The notes beneath the pieces were generated by a model. The model did no database searches, was not told the origin of the DNA, and saw only the letters and a program-made list of their open reading frames with translations. From Lentzea aerocolonigenes (GTDB lineage Bacteria > Actinomycetota > Actinomycetes > Mycobacteriales > Pseudonocardiaceae), in NCBI RefSeq assembly GCF_000974445.1, contig NZ_BBOJ01000027.1:62001-126000 (forward strand): DNA of 64,000 bases. The letters are read 5' to 3'. This document shows, one piece after another, positions 55,970 to 64,000 of this stretch. Each line of letters starts with the position of its first letter. Within the stretch, counting starts at the first letter, position 1. The translations under genes and the position numbers were made by a program.

Positions 55970-56563
55970 GTGCCCAGGGTGAGCCAGGACCACCTCGACG
56001 CCCGCCGCCGTCAGATCCTCGACGGCGCGCGTGCCTGTTTCGCACGCCACGGCTACGAGGGTGCCACGGTACGCCGGTTGGAAGAGGCGACGGGACTCTC
56101 CCGCGGTGCGATCTTCCACCACTTCCGCGACAAGGAGTCGCTCTTCCTCGCGCTCGCCGAGGACGACGCCCTGCGCATGGCGGACGTCGTCGCGGAGCAG
56201 GGTCTCGTCCAGGTCATGCGCGACCTGCTCGACGAGCCGGAGAAGCGGACCGAGGAGCACGCGGCCGACTGGCTCGGCACGCGCCTGGAGGTCTCCCGCA
56301 GGCTCCGCACGGACCCGGACTTCCGCGCGCGGTGGGCCGAGCGGTCCGAACAGCTCACGGCCGCGACGAGGCAACGGCTCATCCGGCAGCGCGAGGCCGG
56401 CAACCTGCGTGACGACGTCGACGTGACGGTCCTGACGAGCTTCCTCGAGCTCGTCCTCGAAGGACTCGTCTCCCACCTCGCGATGGGACTTCCGGCCGAC
56501 GACATGGAACCTGTGCTCGATCTGGTGGAAGAAACCGTTCGCAGGCACCGCCGCAGCTCTTGA
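55970..56563 (+). CDS. TetR/AcnR-like transcriptional regulator
   Basis: A 197-residue regulator with the TetR HTH (ILDGARACFARHGYEGATVRRLEEATG, SRGAIFHHFRDKESLFLALAEDD). Sequence and length strongly recall AcnR, repressor of aconitase in corynebacteria (from memory, unchecked), but no acn gene is adjacent. The P450 gene starts 31 nt later on the same strand, so it may be a co-transcribed target. A perfect palindrome lies just upstream. Confidence 0.85.
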   Translation: MPRVSQDHLDARRRQILDGARACFARHGYEGATVRRLEEATGLSRGAIFHHFRDKESLFLALAEDDALRMADVVAEQGLVQVMRDLLDEPEKRTEEHAADWLGTRLEVSRRLRTDPDFRARWAERSEQLTAATRQRLIRQREAGNLRDDVDVTVLTSFLELVLEGLVSHLAMGLPADDMEPVLDLVEETVRRHRRSS

Positions 56564-56594
56564 AGGTTCTTCACGAACGCCTCAGTGTGGGGGC

Positions 56595-57884
56595 ATGTCG
56601 TCCACGCTGAAGACCGCCGCCCAGTTCTTCGCGGTGCGCACGCTCGTCCGCGGCTACGCGCTGCTCGGTGACCCGTACGCGGGTGTGATCGCCTCGCCGC
56701 CGGGCCGCGACCCGTACCCGATGTACGAGAAGATCCGCGCCAAGGGCGACATGGTCCGCAGCCGCATGGGCGCGTACGTGACGCCGTCGCGCGAGATCTG
56801 CGACTCGGTGCTGCGGGACAACCGGTTCCTCACGATGACGTTCGACGAGGCGTCGATGGTGCCGATCACGCTGGTCAAGAACGGCGAGAAGATCGTCAAC
56901 CCGGTGCAGGACTCGTTCCTGATGATGAACCCGCCCCACCACACCAGGTTGCGCAAGCTCGTGCAGCCGTTCTTCACGCCGCGCGCGTTGAAGGACCGCA
57001 CGGCGTCGATCCAGAAGATCGTGATGCAGTACCTGGACCGGTTGGACGGCCGGTTCGACGTGGTCCAGGAGTTCGCCTCGCAGGTGCCGATCCAGGTCAT
57101 CGCGGACCTGCTGGGCGTGCCCGACGACGACAAGGCGACCTTCGCGCGGTGGGGCAGTTCGCTCGCGGAGACGCTCGACGGCGTGTGGTCGCACAAGCAG
57201 CTGAAGAACCTGCACGAGACGATCATCGAGTACAACGACTTCATCGACGACCTGATGGACTCGCGGCGCCGCAACCCGAAGGACGACATCGTCAGTCACC
57301 TCGTGACGCAGCACGCCGACCTCAGCCGCGAGGATCTCGTTGCCACGACCGGTTTGCTGCTGTTCGCCGGGTTCGAGACGACGGTGAACCTGATCAGCAA
57401 CGGCGTGCTGAAGGCGTTCGAGAACCCGCACACCGTCGCACCTCTCTCGCAGAGCCCCGAGTACGCGGAAGGGTTCGTAGAAGAAGTGCTGCGGCTCGAC
57501 CCGCCCGTGCAGTACACGATCCGCTGGCCGAAGGAACGCCTTGAGCTGGCGGGGGTTTCTCTGCCGAAGGGCATGCCGGTGATGCTCATGCTGGCGGCGG
57601 CCAACCGCGACCCGCGGGTGTTCAAGGATCCGGAGAAGTTCGACCCGACGCGGTCCAACGCGCGCGAGCACCTCGCGTTCAGCGCGGGCATCCACTACTG
57701 CATCGGCGCGGGGCTGAGCCGCATCGAGGGAGCGGTCGCGTTGCACGAGCTGTTCAAGCGGTTCCCGGACCTCGCGCCGGACGGTCCGGTGGCGCGCAGG
57801 AAGTCGAAACTGATCCGCGGCGCGTTGCGACTTCCGGTTCGAGCGAACGAAACCAAACGATCACTGGCGGTGAAGAACACCTGA
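56595..57884 (+). CDS. Cytochrome P450
   Basis: A 429-residue class I P450. The I-helix oxygen site is AGFETT, the ExxR motif is in EEVLRLDPP, and the haem loop is FSAGIHYCIGAGLSRIE with the cysteine ligand at about residue 369. Substrate unknown; no ferredoxin or biosynthetic genes are beside it. The LSRIE ending is slightly unusual beside the common LARxE. It follows an AcnR-like regulator. Confidence 0.93.
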   Translation: MSSTLKTAAQFFAVRTLVRGYALLGDPYAGVIASPPGRDPYPMYEKIRAKGDMVRSRMGAYVTPSREICDSVLRDNRFLTMTFDEASMVPITLVKNGEKIVNPVQDSFLMMNPPHHTRLRKLVQPFFTPRALKDRTASIQKIVMQYLDRLDGRFDVVQEFASQVPIQVIADLLGVPDDDKATFARWGSSLAETLDGVWSHKQLKNLHETIIEYNDFIDDLMDSRRRNPKDDIVSHLVTQHADLSREDLVATTGLLLFAGFETTVNLISNGVLKAFENPHTVAPLSQSPEYAEGFVEEVLRLDPPVQYTIRWPKERLELAGVSLPKGMPVMLMLAAANRDPRVFKDPEKFDPTRSNAREHLAFSAGIHYCIGAGLSRIEGAVALHELFKRFPDLAPDGPVARRKSKLIRGALRLPVRANETKRSLAVKNT

Positions 57885-57977
57885 CGTGGGGCGAAATTCG
57901 TCGCAGCACGTGCTCGACTTCACCCGGCTGGAGCAATGTTCGTGCCCCAATGACACATCTGCGTAGTGCATCCTTGT

Positions 57978-58030
57978 AGGTGAGAGGGAGACCCGCCGCA
58001 CCGCCGCCGCGACGGGCCTCCCTCTCGCCT
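57978..58030. terminator. Bidirectional terminator between P450 and transporter genes
   Basis: Arms AGGTGAGAGGGAGACCCG and CGGGCCTCCCTCTCGCCT pair along 18 bp with two mismatches around a GC-rich 17-nt loop, between the two convergent genes. Confidence 0.7.
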
Positions 58031-58041
58031 TGTGCAAGGCC

Positions 58042-59511
58042 TTACTCGACGCCCGCCATGAGCTTGCGGATGACCGGCGTGGCGACGGCGAGAGCCACGC
58101 CCAGCACGATCGCCGCGCCGCCCAGCGTGAAGAAGTAGGCGGACGGGCTGGTCGTGTAGAACTTCACGAGCTGCGCGGCCACACCGGTGCCGGCCGAGAC
58201 CGCGAGGAACCACAGGCTCATCGTCTGCGACGCGAACGCCCGCGGCGCCAGCTTCGTCGTCACGGACAGGCCGACCGGCGACAGCATGAGCTCACCGCAG
58301 GTCATGATCAGGAACATCAGCACGAGCCACAACGGCGTCACCTTGCCGTCGGCGGCCGAGTTGCTCGCGAAGTACATGAGCACGAACGACAGACCGACGA
58401 GCACGAGCGCACCGGCGAACTTGCGCGGGGTCGACGGTGCGCGGTCGGCGAGCTTGAGCCACAGCCACGCGAACACCGGCGCCAGCGCGATGATCATGAT
58501 CGGGTTGATCGACTGGAACCACGCGACCGGGAACTCCCAGCCGAACACGTGGTTGTCGACGTGCGAGTCGGCGAACTCCGCGATGACCGAGGCGCTCTGC
58601 TCGAAGATCAACCAGAACATCGCCGCGGCGATGAACAGCGGGATGTAGGCCAGGACGCGCGGCTTCTCCTCCGGCAGCGTCTTCTTGCTGCGGTACATCA
58701 CGGTGAAGTACGTGATCGGCAGGACGATCGACATGATGCTGATCATCAGGATGACGCCCTCGACGCCACCCAGCAGGTACGCCACGACACCCAGCGCGCC
58801 GATCGCGACCACGACACCGCCGATGAGGCCGTAGACGCGGCCCTTCTCCTGCTGCGGCAACGGGTTCGGCGCCACGGCGGCGGAACCGCGCAGGTTCTTG
58901 CGGCCGATGCGGTACTGGACCAGGCCGAGCGCCATGCCGACCGCCGCGACGGCGAACCCGGCGTGGAAGCTGATGCCGTCGGCGAGCGCACCGGTGATCA
59001 ACGGCGAGACGAAGCCACCGATGTTGATCGCCATGTAGAAGATCGTGAAGCCCGCGTCGCGACGCGTGTCGTGCTTCTCGTAGAGGCCGCCGACGACGGT
59101 GGAGATGTTCGGCTTGAGCAGGCCGGTGCCCAGGACGATGAAGATCAGGCCGAGGTACACGCCCGCGATCCCGATCGGCAGCGCCAGTGCGATGTGGCCG
59201 CACATGATCAGCACGCCGCCGTAGAACGTCGCGCGCTGGCCGCCCCAGACGCGGTCGGCGAGCCACCCACCGGCGACGCCGGACATGTACACCGCGGTGC
59301 CGTAGATGGCGACGACCGACAGGGCCAGCGCCTTGTCGACGCCCAGGCCACCCTCGGAGACGGCTGTCCACAGGTAGAGGCCGAGAATGGCCTTCATCCC
59401 GTAGAACGAGAACCGTTCCCACAGTTCGGTGAAGAACAGCGTGGACAGGCCTCGGGGGTGCCCGAAGAAGCCCTTGTCCTGCGCGGAGATGCTGGCGCTG
59501 GGAGCGCTCAC
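58042..59511 (-). CDS. POT/PTR-family proton-dependent oligopeptide transporter
   Basis: A 489-residue membrane transporter that imports di- and tripeptides with protons. The signature ELWERFSFYGMKAILGLYLW (ExxERFxYYG type) is near residue 30, and about 14 hydrophobic segments follow. The interior sequence SGVAGGWLADRVWGGQRATFYGG is typical. GTG at 59511 begins directly before the signature. Tandem secreted tripeptidyl peptidases elsewhere in the window could supply its substrates (inference). Confidence 0.92.
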   Translation of the reverse strand: MSAPSASISAQDKGFFGHPRGLSTLFFTELWERFSFYGMKAILGLYLWTAVSEGGLGVDKALALSVVAIYGTAVYMSGVAGGWLADRVWGGQRATFYGGVLIMCGHIALALPIGIAGVYLGLIFIVLGTGLLKPNISTVVGGLYEKHDTRRDAGFTIFYMAINIGGFVSPLITGALADGISFHAGFAVAAVGMALGLVQYRIGRKNLRGSAAVAPNPLPQQEKGRVYGLIGGVVVAIGALGVVAYLLGGVEGVILMISIMSIVLPITYFTVMYRSKKTLPEEKPRVLAYIPLFIAAAMFWLIFEQSASVIAEFADSHVDNHVFGWEFPVAWFQSINPIMIIALAPVFAWLWLKLADRAPSTPRKFAGALVLVGLSFVLMYFASNSAADGKVTPLWLVLMFLIMTCGELMLSPVGLSVTTKLAPRAFASQTMSLWFLAVSAGTGVAAQLVKFYTTSPSAYFFTLGGAAIVLGVALAVATPVIRKLMAGVE

Positions 59512-59659
59512 GTCATCGTCCTCTCGTGTCAACGATGTCACGGCGGATCCGTGGCACATTACGCCGAACGTTCGTACCGCTAACAACTCGAGTTGCGTCC
59601 GAGTGGCCCAACTCTCACGCCGGGGTGCGGGTTTGAGCGGGATTTGATGCACTGCTGGG

Positions 59660-60223
59660 ATGGACTTGATCCAGGCGCACGGTGTGGCCATGACGGAGTT
59701 CGACCGGCGGGTGCGGGCGATCGCACCGGACCAGTGGGTGCTCGGCACGCCCTGCCGGGAGTGGTCCGTCAGAGACCTGGTCGGTCACCTGGTCTACGAA
59801 CAGCTCTGGGCCCCTGAGTTGCTCGCCGGCTGCACCGTCGAACAGGTCGGGGACCGGTTCGACCACGACAACCTCGGCGACGACCCGCTGGTGTCCTGGG
59901 TGGTCGCGGCCGCGGCGGCGCGCGAGGCGTGGCTGGAGCCGTCGGCGCTGGAGAAGGACGTGAGCGTGTCCTCGGGGACGATCGACGCCGAGGAGTACTG
60001 CTGGCAGATGACCACGGACCTCGCCGTCCACGCGTGGGACCTGGCGCGCTCGATCGGCGCGGACGAACGCATCGACCCCGACCTGGCGTCGACCGTGCTG
60101 GGGTACGTGGAGCGCAACATCGAGCAGTGGAGCCAAAGTCCGCTGTTCGACACACCAGTACCGGTCGCCTCGGACGCGGACGACCAAACACGGCTGATAG
60201 GACTTCTGGGACGTAAGCCCTAG
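59660..60223 (+). CDS. DinB-like metal-binding protein (TIGR03086/mycothiol type)
   Basis: A 187-residue four-helix protein: TPCREWSVRDLVGHLVYEQLW with a metal-ligand His, then DLAVHAWDLARSIGADERIDPDLAS with another. This is the fold of mycothiol-dependent maleylpyruvate isomerase and related enzymes. Mycothiol is the main thiol of this group of bacteria, which fits. Specific reaction unknown. It diverges from the peptide transporter. Confidence 0.82.
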   Translation: MDLIQAHGVAMTEFDRRVRAIAPDQWVLGTPCREWSVRDLVGHLVYEQLWAPELLAGCTVEQVGDRFDHDNLGDDPLVSWVVAAAAAREAWLEPSALEKDVSVSSGTIDAEEYCWQMTTDLAVHAWDLARSIGADERIDPDLASTVLGYVERNIEQWSQSPLFDTPVPVASDADDQTRLIGLLGRKP

Positions 60224-60308
60224 CGCCTTGACACCCGCGACCCGAGTTGCGCAGAGTGATGACACCGCCGCTTTCAGTCAGGAAAGTTCCCTGTCGAAAG
60301 AGGTGGAA

Positions 60309-60971
60309 ATGCGCAAGCTCGCCCCAGGGCTTTTCGCCGTGTCCGCACTCGTCGCTTCCCTCGTGGCGTCCCCCGCGGCCCAGGCGGCGGGGCCCAGCGC
60401 CGCGCAGCTGCTCGCCAAGCTGACGTCGTGCCAGCAGATCTCCAGCGGCAAGTACCGCAGCGACTCCGAGACCGCCGCGAACATCCCGGTCTGCGGCAAG
60501 AACGGTGCCGTTTGGTACAAGGCCGACCTGGACATCGACTGCGACGGCCAGGTCACGTCGAAGTGCAACAAGAACACCGACCCGTGGTTCCAACCCGACA
60601 CCGCCTTCCACGACTCGAAGGGCAAGCCGCTGGTCGCGGACAAGCTCCCGTACGTGGTGGTACCCAGTGCGAGCGGCACCTGGGACTACCGGAAGTTCGG
60701 AATCCAGGGCGGCGGCGTCGTGGCCGTCATCTACAACAACAGGGTCGAGTACGCCGTTGTGGGCGACACGGGCCCGAGCAACATCATCGGTGAGGCGTCC
60801 TACGCCACCGCGGTGGACCTGGGCATCAACCCGAACCCGGAGAACGGCGGGACCGACGGCCCCGTGCACTACCTCTACTTCAAGAACTCGAAGGTCTCCC
60901 CGATCGAGGACCACGGGAAGGCCACGTCGCAGGGCGAGACCCTGGCCCAGAAGTTCCTCAACGAGAACTGA
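60309..60971 (+). CDS. Secreted GH75 chitosanase
   Basis: A 220-residue exported enzyme with a short signal peptide (VASPAAQAA). Domain residues typical of GH75, the fungal-type chitosanase family, include VWYKADLDIDCDGQVTSKC, LPYVVVPSASGTWDYRKFGI and YAVVGDTGPSNIIGEASYATA. The catalytic acids probably are the Asp/Glu pair in the first and last segments (family knowledge). GAGGTGGAA precedes the ATG. A strong hairpin follows at 61019-61057. Confidence 0.87.
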   Translation: MRKLAPGLFAVSALVASLVASPAAQAAGPSAAQLLAKLTSCQQISSGKYRSDSETAANIPVCGKNGAVWYKADLDIDCDGQVTSKCNKNTDPWFQPDTAFHDSKGKPLVADKLPYVVVPSASGTWDYRKFGIQGGGVVAVIYNNRVEYAVVGDTGPSNIIGEASYATAVDLGINPNPENGGTDGPVHYLYFKNSKVSPIEDHGKATSQGETLAQKFLNEN

Positions 60972-61018
60972 CACGGGCACGGGCGGCCCCGGCGCTTCCG
61001 AAGAACGGTCCGGCAGAC

Positions 61019-61057
61019 GCCGCGGTGGTGACCGAGGTTCCTGGTCACCACCGCGGC
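61019..61057 (+). terminator. Hairpin terminator after GH75
   Basis: GCCGCGGTGGTGACC and GGTCACCACCGCGGC form a perfect 15-bp stem around a 9-nt loop, 48 nt after the chitosanase stop. Confidence 0.8.
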
Positions 61058-61067
61058 TCACATCCGA

Positions 61068-61262
61068 TCAATCGAAATCGAAGTCACCCGAAAAGGATTC
61101 GCTGATCACCTTCTGCGTCTCACCGGCACAGCAAGCTTTCACCGAACCAAGAATCCAATTCACACGACAGAGACGACACCTGCCGCGAACAATCGAACCT
61201 TGCCCGCCGCGCTCCGCGACTTCGGACCCGCACGCGAGGGCCTCACCCCTCACGACCGTCAC
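61068..61262 (-). other. Possible cysteine-containing small protein with acidic tail
   Basis: A weak call in a 448-bp interval that otherwise holds nothing clear. The minus-strand frame encodes a segment with several cysteines (GRCRLCRVNWILG, SVKACCAGETQKV) and ends SESFSGDFDFD. GTG at 61262 or 61163 could be starts. There is no good ribosome site and codon bias is only moderate. Treat as unproven. Confidence 0.25.
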
Positions 61263-61505
61263 ATCAGTGCGCCCGCACAATAGCAACTCCGACGAACACG
61301 ACGGCTCGGAATACCGGAATTGGGGACGGTTTCCAAGGATCACACGTTCGGGTATCGCCGCAGGAACAGGCCCTCTTCCGACAGCAGACGCTGATATTCT
61401 GGAGCGAGGAACGAAGAGCATTCGGCGCGGTCTCGACGACATTAGTCGATCGATCGCGAGAGTCCCCTGCGGTTTCTTCACCCGAGCACCCAAGAAGGCG
61501 GGGAA

Positions 61506-63401
61506 ATGGCGACGAAGATCACGCGTCGACTGCGCTTGCCGCATCGCCGGCTGGGATTCCGCCTCGGCGCCGCGATGCTGACCGTGTCGCTACCGCTGAT
61601 GGTGGCCCTTGCGGCGTTCCTGACTGTCAGAGCGGCCGACAGCTTGACCGAGTCGAGCAAACAGAGCGCGGTCGAGAACGTCAGCTCCGCATCGCTGAGG
61701 TTCTCGGACTGGCTCAACGAACGGCAGCGTGACCTGGCGGTGACCGCGGCCGAGGCAGCGGACCAGACCTCCGCCACCGTGATCACCGCGTTGCTGGTCG
61801 AACGGGTCAAGCTGACACCGGAGTTCACGGTGGTGGAGACACTGGACCTGGCAGGCAACATCGTGGCCTCCAGCAGCGCGTCGACGATCTCCCCCGGCAA
61901 CGCGGAGTGGTTCCGCGCGGCCGTCTCCGGCAAGAACACGCTGGCCTCGTTCACCGAGCGCGACGGCCGCATCGACTGGATCATCGCCTACCCGATCCTC
62001 GGCGCCGACGATCGGCCACGAGGAGTCGTCGCCGCCAATCTCACACCCTTGACGCTGTCGAAGCTGCTGGTCAACCCCGAGCTGCGGCAGGGCAGCGAGT
62101 TCACCGTGGTCGACGCGGAGCACCGGCTGATCTTCGACTCCGCGACGATGAAGGACGCCACGGACAGTGCCGCGCTCGTGGCCGCGGGTGCGTTGCGGAC
62201 AAAGGTCGAGAATCCCGCCACGCAGCAGTCCGCCAGCACTGGCTCCGGCTCGGTCACCTTCACCGACGCCCACGGTCATCAGGTCATCGGCGCCTACGAC
62301 GTGATCGAGGACCTGGGCTGGGTGCTGATCGCGCAGGACGATCTCGACCTCGTGCTGGCGCCGGCGACCGTTCTGCGCAACCAGGCCGTCATCATCGTGG
62401 GCGCCGGAGCACTCGTGGCCGCCGTCATCTCGGTCCTGTTCGCCTGGCGGGCGACCCGCCCCATCACCCGGCTCACCGAGGCGGCCCGGCGCGCCGCGAA
62501 CGGCGATCTCACCGCCCGTGTCGCACCCGCGGGTTCCGTCGAACTCGTCACGCTCGGCGAGTCGTTCAACGCCATGGTGTCGACGTGTGAGCAGCTGGTC
62601 GGGCAGGCGACGGTGGCGGGGTTCGACGTGAATTCGGCGGCCGCCGAGTTGTCCGCGTCCTCGGATCAGCTGGCCGCCACCACCACTCAGCAGAGCGTCG
62701 CGGTCACCGAGGCCACGGCGACCACGGAGGAGCTGGCCCGTGCCGCCTCGGTGATCGCCGACACGGTGGACGCCGTCACCCACCAGACCTCGGACACGCG
62801 GGACAACCTGGAGCAGGCGGAGAACGACATCAGGCTGTCCAGCGAGCGAACGCTCGCGCTGGCCGGGCGGGTCAACGACATCGACGGCCTGCTCACGCTG
62901 ATCAACGACATCGCCGACCAGACCAATCTCCTCGCGCTCAACGCGGCCATCGAGGCCGCCAGGGCGGGTGATCACGGCCTCGGCTTCGCGGTGGTGGCCG
63001 AGGAGGTCCGCAGGCTCGCCGAACGCTCCAAGACCTCCGCGAGCGACATCGCCTCGATCGTCTCGGCGATCCAGAACGAGACCAACGCCACCGTCATGGC
63101 GATGGAAACGGGCGCGAAGCAGCTGGGCCAGGGCCTGGAACTGCTCGACGCCGTGGCCGAGGCGTACGGGCAGGTGCGTCTGACCACACAGCAGCAGCGC
63201 AGCGCGACAGCTCAGGTGGTCGAGACGATGGGGCAACTCTCCGACGCCAGCAGGCAGGTCTCGGCGACCGCGCAACAGATCGCCTCCGCCGCGGGCAACC
63301 TCGCCGAACTCGCCGGCACCCTGCACGAAGGCGCCAAGGTGGCTGCCGGCGGCCTGTCGGACGCCGGCAGCCTGTCCCACGCCGGCAACGGGCGACGGTG
63401 A
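61506..63401 (+). CDS. Methyl-accepting chemotaxis protein
   Basis: A 631-residue transmembrane chemoreceptor. It has a membrane span (about 19-41), an extracellular dCache-type sensor (about 42-285), a second span ([20 protein letters not shown]) and HAMP. The cytoplasmic coiled coil has the conserved hairpin tip [38 protein letters not shown]. First gene of an MCP-cheW-cheA unit. Chemotaxis sets are uncommon in this family of actinobacteria, so the output may be development or motility of spores rather than swimming (inference). Confidence 0.93.
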   Translation: MATKITRRLRLPHRRLGFRLGAAMLTVSLPLMVALAAFLTVRAADSLTESSKQSAVENVSSASLRFSDWLNERQRDLAVTAAEAADQTSATVITALLVERVKLTPEFTVVETLDLAGNIVASSSASTISPGNAEWFRAAVSGKNTLASFTERDGRIDWIIAYPILGADDRPRGVVAANLTPLTLSKLLVNPELRQGSEFTVVDAEHRLIFDSATMKDATDSAALVAAGALRTKVENPATQQSASTGSGSVTFTDAHGHQVIGAYDVIEDLGWVLIAQDDLDLVLAPATVLRNQAVIIVGAGALVAAVISVLFAWRATRPITRLTEAARRAANGDLTARVAPAGSVELVTLGESFNAMVSTCEQLVGQATVAGFDVNSAAAELSASSDQLAATTTQQSVAVTEATATTEELARAASVIADTVDAVTHQTSDTRDNLEQAENDIRLSSERTLALAGRVNDIDGLLTLINDIADQTNLLALNAAIEAARAGDHGLGFAVVAEEVRRLAERSKTSASDIASIVSAIQNETNATVMAMETGAKQLGQGLELLDAVAEAYGQVRLTTQQQRSATAQVVETMGQLSDASRQVSATAQQIASAAGNLAELAGTLHEGAKVAAGGLSDAGSLSHAGNGRR

Positions 63402-63407
63402 TCGGTC

Positions 63408-63818
63408 GTGCAGACCGTCCTGCTGCCAGTGCACGAGGAGCTCTACGCGCTGCCCGTGCGGTGGGTGCGAGAGGTGCTCGCCGCCCCCCGGATCACGCCG
63501 CTGCCGACCGCGCCACCGGAGGTTCTCGGACTGTTCAACCTGCGAGGCGAGATCGTCCCGCTGTTCGACACGGCGGCACTGCTGGGAATCGGTACCACCG
63601 ACGCCGTGGCGTTCACGGTGGTGCTGTTGGGCCCGCAGGGTTCCGCGGCTCTCACCACGACCGCGTTCCCGCACCGCGCGGTGCTCGACGTGCCCACAGG
63701 CCGGTCGGAGCACCACGGCACCGCGGGCACGTTCCGGATCGGCGAGCGCGTCGCGGTGTTGATCGAGCCGTCGGCGCTGCTGGCGCCGGATCGTCGACTA
63801 CCGGCCGGGTCGGCGTGA
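63408..63818 (+). CDS. CheW-like coupling protein
   Basis: A 136-residue CheW domain: LLPVHEELYALPVRWVREVL, PEVLGLFNLRGEIVPLFD. It links the receptor to CheA. GTG at 63408 is 6 nt after the MCP stop; the stop shares a base with the next ATG (TGATG), so the genes are coupled. Confidence 0.85.
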   Translation: MQTVLLPVHEELYALPVRWVREVLAAPRITPLPTAPPEVLGLFNLRGEIVPLFDTAALLGIGTTDAVAFTVVLLGPQGSAALTTTAFPHRAVLDVPTGRSEHHGTAGTFRIGERVAVLIEPSALLAPDRRLPAGSA

Positions 63819-64000
63819 TGGGGCTGGATCTGAAAGAGGTGCGTGCGCTGTTCGCGCAGGAGGCCGCCGTCCGGCTGTCCCGCCTGGGCAACCAGCTGCT
63901 GATGCTCGAGCAGACGAGCGGCGACCGGGAGCTGGTCGACTCGGTCTTCCGCGAGCTGCACACGCTGAAGGGTTCGTCGGCCGTCGCCGGGTTCGACGAC
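63818..64000 (+). CDS. cheA: CheA histidine kinase, N-terminal fragment (3' end outside window)
   Basis: Sixty-one residues of an HPt domain: start MGLDLKEVRALFAQEAAV, then VFRELHTLKGSSAVAGFDD, whose His is the phosphorylation site. It is the expected partner of the preceding MCP and CheW. The gene is cut by the window edge. Confidence 0.85.
   Translation, partial: MGLDLKEVRALFAQEAAVRLSRLGNQLLMLEQTSGDRELVDSVFRELHTLKGSSAVAGFDD

Noticed and set aside
61263-61544. Extension of the small minus-strand frame to 61544.
   Set aside because: It would overlap the start of the chemoreceptor gene and its composition is poor.

Overview
The window is about 64 kb of high-GC actinobacterial chromosome. Gene content and order point to the Pseudonocardiaceae (Lentzea, Lechevalieria or Saccharothrix-like); this is inferred from the sequence and was not searched. 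Supporting points are the tkt-tal-pgi-zwf-opcA-pgl run, the secG-tpiA-pgk-gap-whiA-yvcK-rapZ-uvrC run, rbpA, ergothioneine genes, a DinB-like protein of the mycothiol type, frequent GTG starts and strong G/C bias at third codon positions. I saw no rRNA, tRNA or CRISPR array.

Layout. 1-7092: the pentose phosphate operon, with 4-nt overlaps at most junctions. 7101-8889: an IS1182-type element lying between the convergent pgl and an M48 peptidase gene. 9-16 kb: GNAT acetyltransferase, two tandem LRV-repeat proteins, a hybrid histidine kinase with a LacI-type sensor domain, and a single-domain response regulator. 16-22.5 kb: two secreted DUF4360 proteins, an orphan NarL/DesK-type histidine kinase, a membrane Ser/Thr kinase operon and a Thr/Pro-rich surface protein, followed by a cluster of hairpin repeats. 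22.7-32.6 kb: rbpA, secG and the central glycolysis/WhiA/RapZ/UvrC block, which contains an unusual array of 18-bp repeats of about 520 bp between rapZ and uvrC. 32.6-34.9 kb: two Rieske-type lipoproteins around an APH-fold kinase. 35.0-38.6 kb: a compact unit of four genes (Zn-knuckle XRE/TPR-like regulator, SLOG-like protein, small membrane protein, coiled-coil protein). This is my best candidate for an undescribed system.

38.8-47 kb: S1-domain protein, WYL regulator translationally coupled to a SnoaL-tailed sigma factor, metallophosphoesterase-LamG protein, TauE-like permease and two tandem secreted tripeptidyl-peptidase-like hydrolases. 47-51.2 kb: egtA-egtB-egtC-egtD, one tightly packed ergothioneine operon read on the minus strand. 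51.3-60 kb: cupin/TetR divergent pair with an operator palindrome, a large secreted CBM-FN3-PQQ dehydrogenase-PEBP protein, an AcnR-like TetR regulator with a perfect 24-bp palindrome followed by a cytochrome P450, a POT peptide transporter and a DinB-like protein. 60.3-64 kb: a secreted GH75 chitosanase, then a chemosensory operon (MCP, CheW, CheA) cut by the window edge.

Working together: the first and fourth blocks carry central carbon flux and its regulators; the egt operon supplies a low-molecular-weight thiol; many of the remaining genes sense or act at the envelope (histidine kinases, Ser/Thr kinase, MCP, secreted enzymes). Functions are assigned from motifs and remembered family resemblance. 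No database search was possible.
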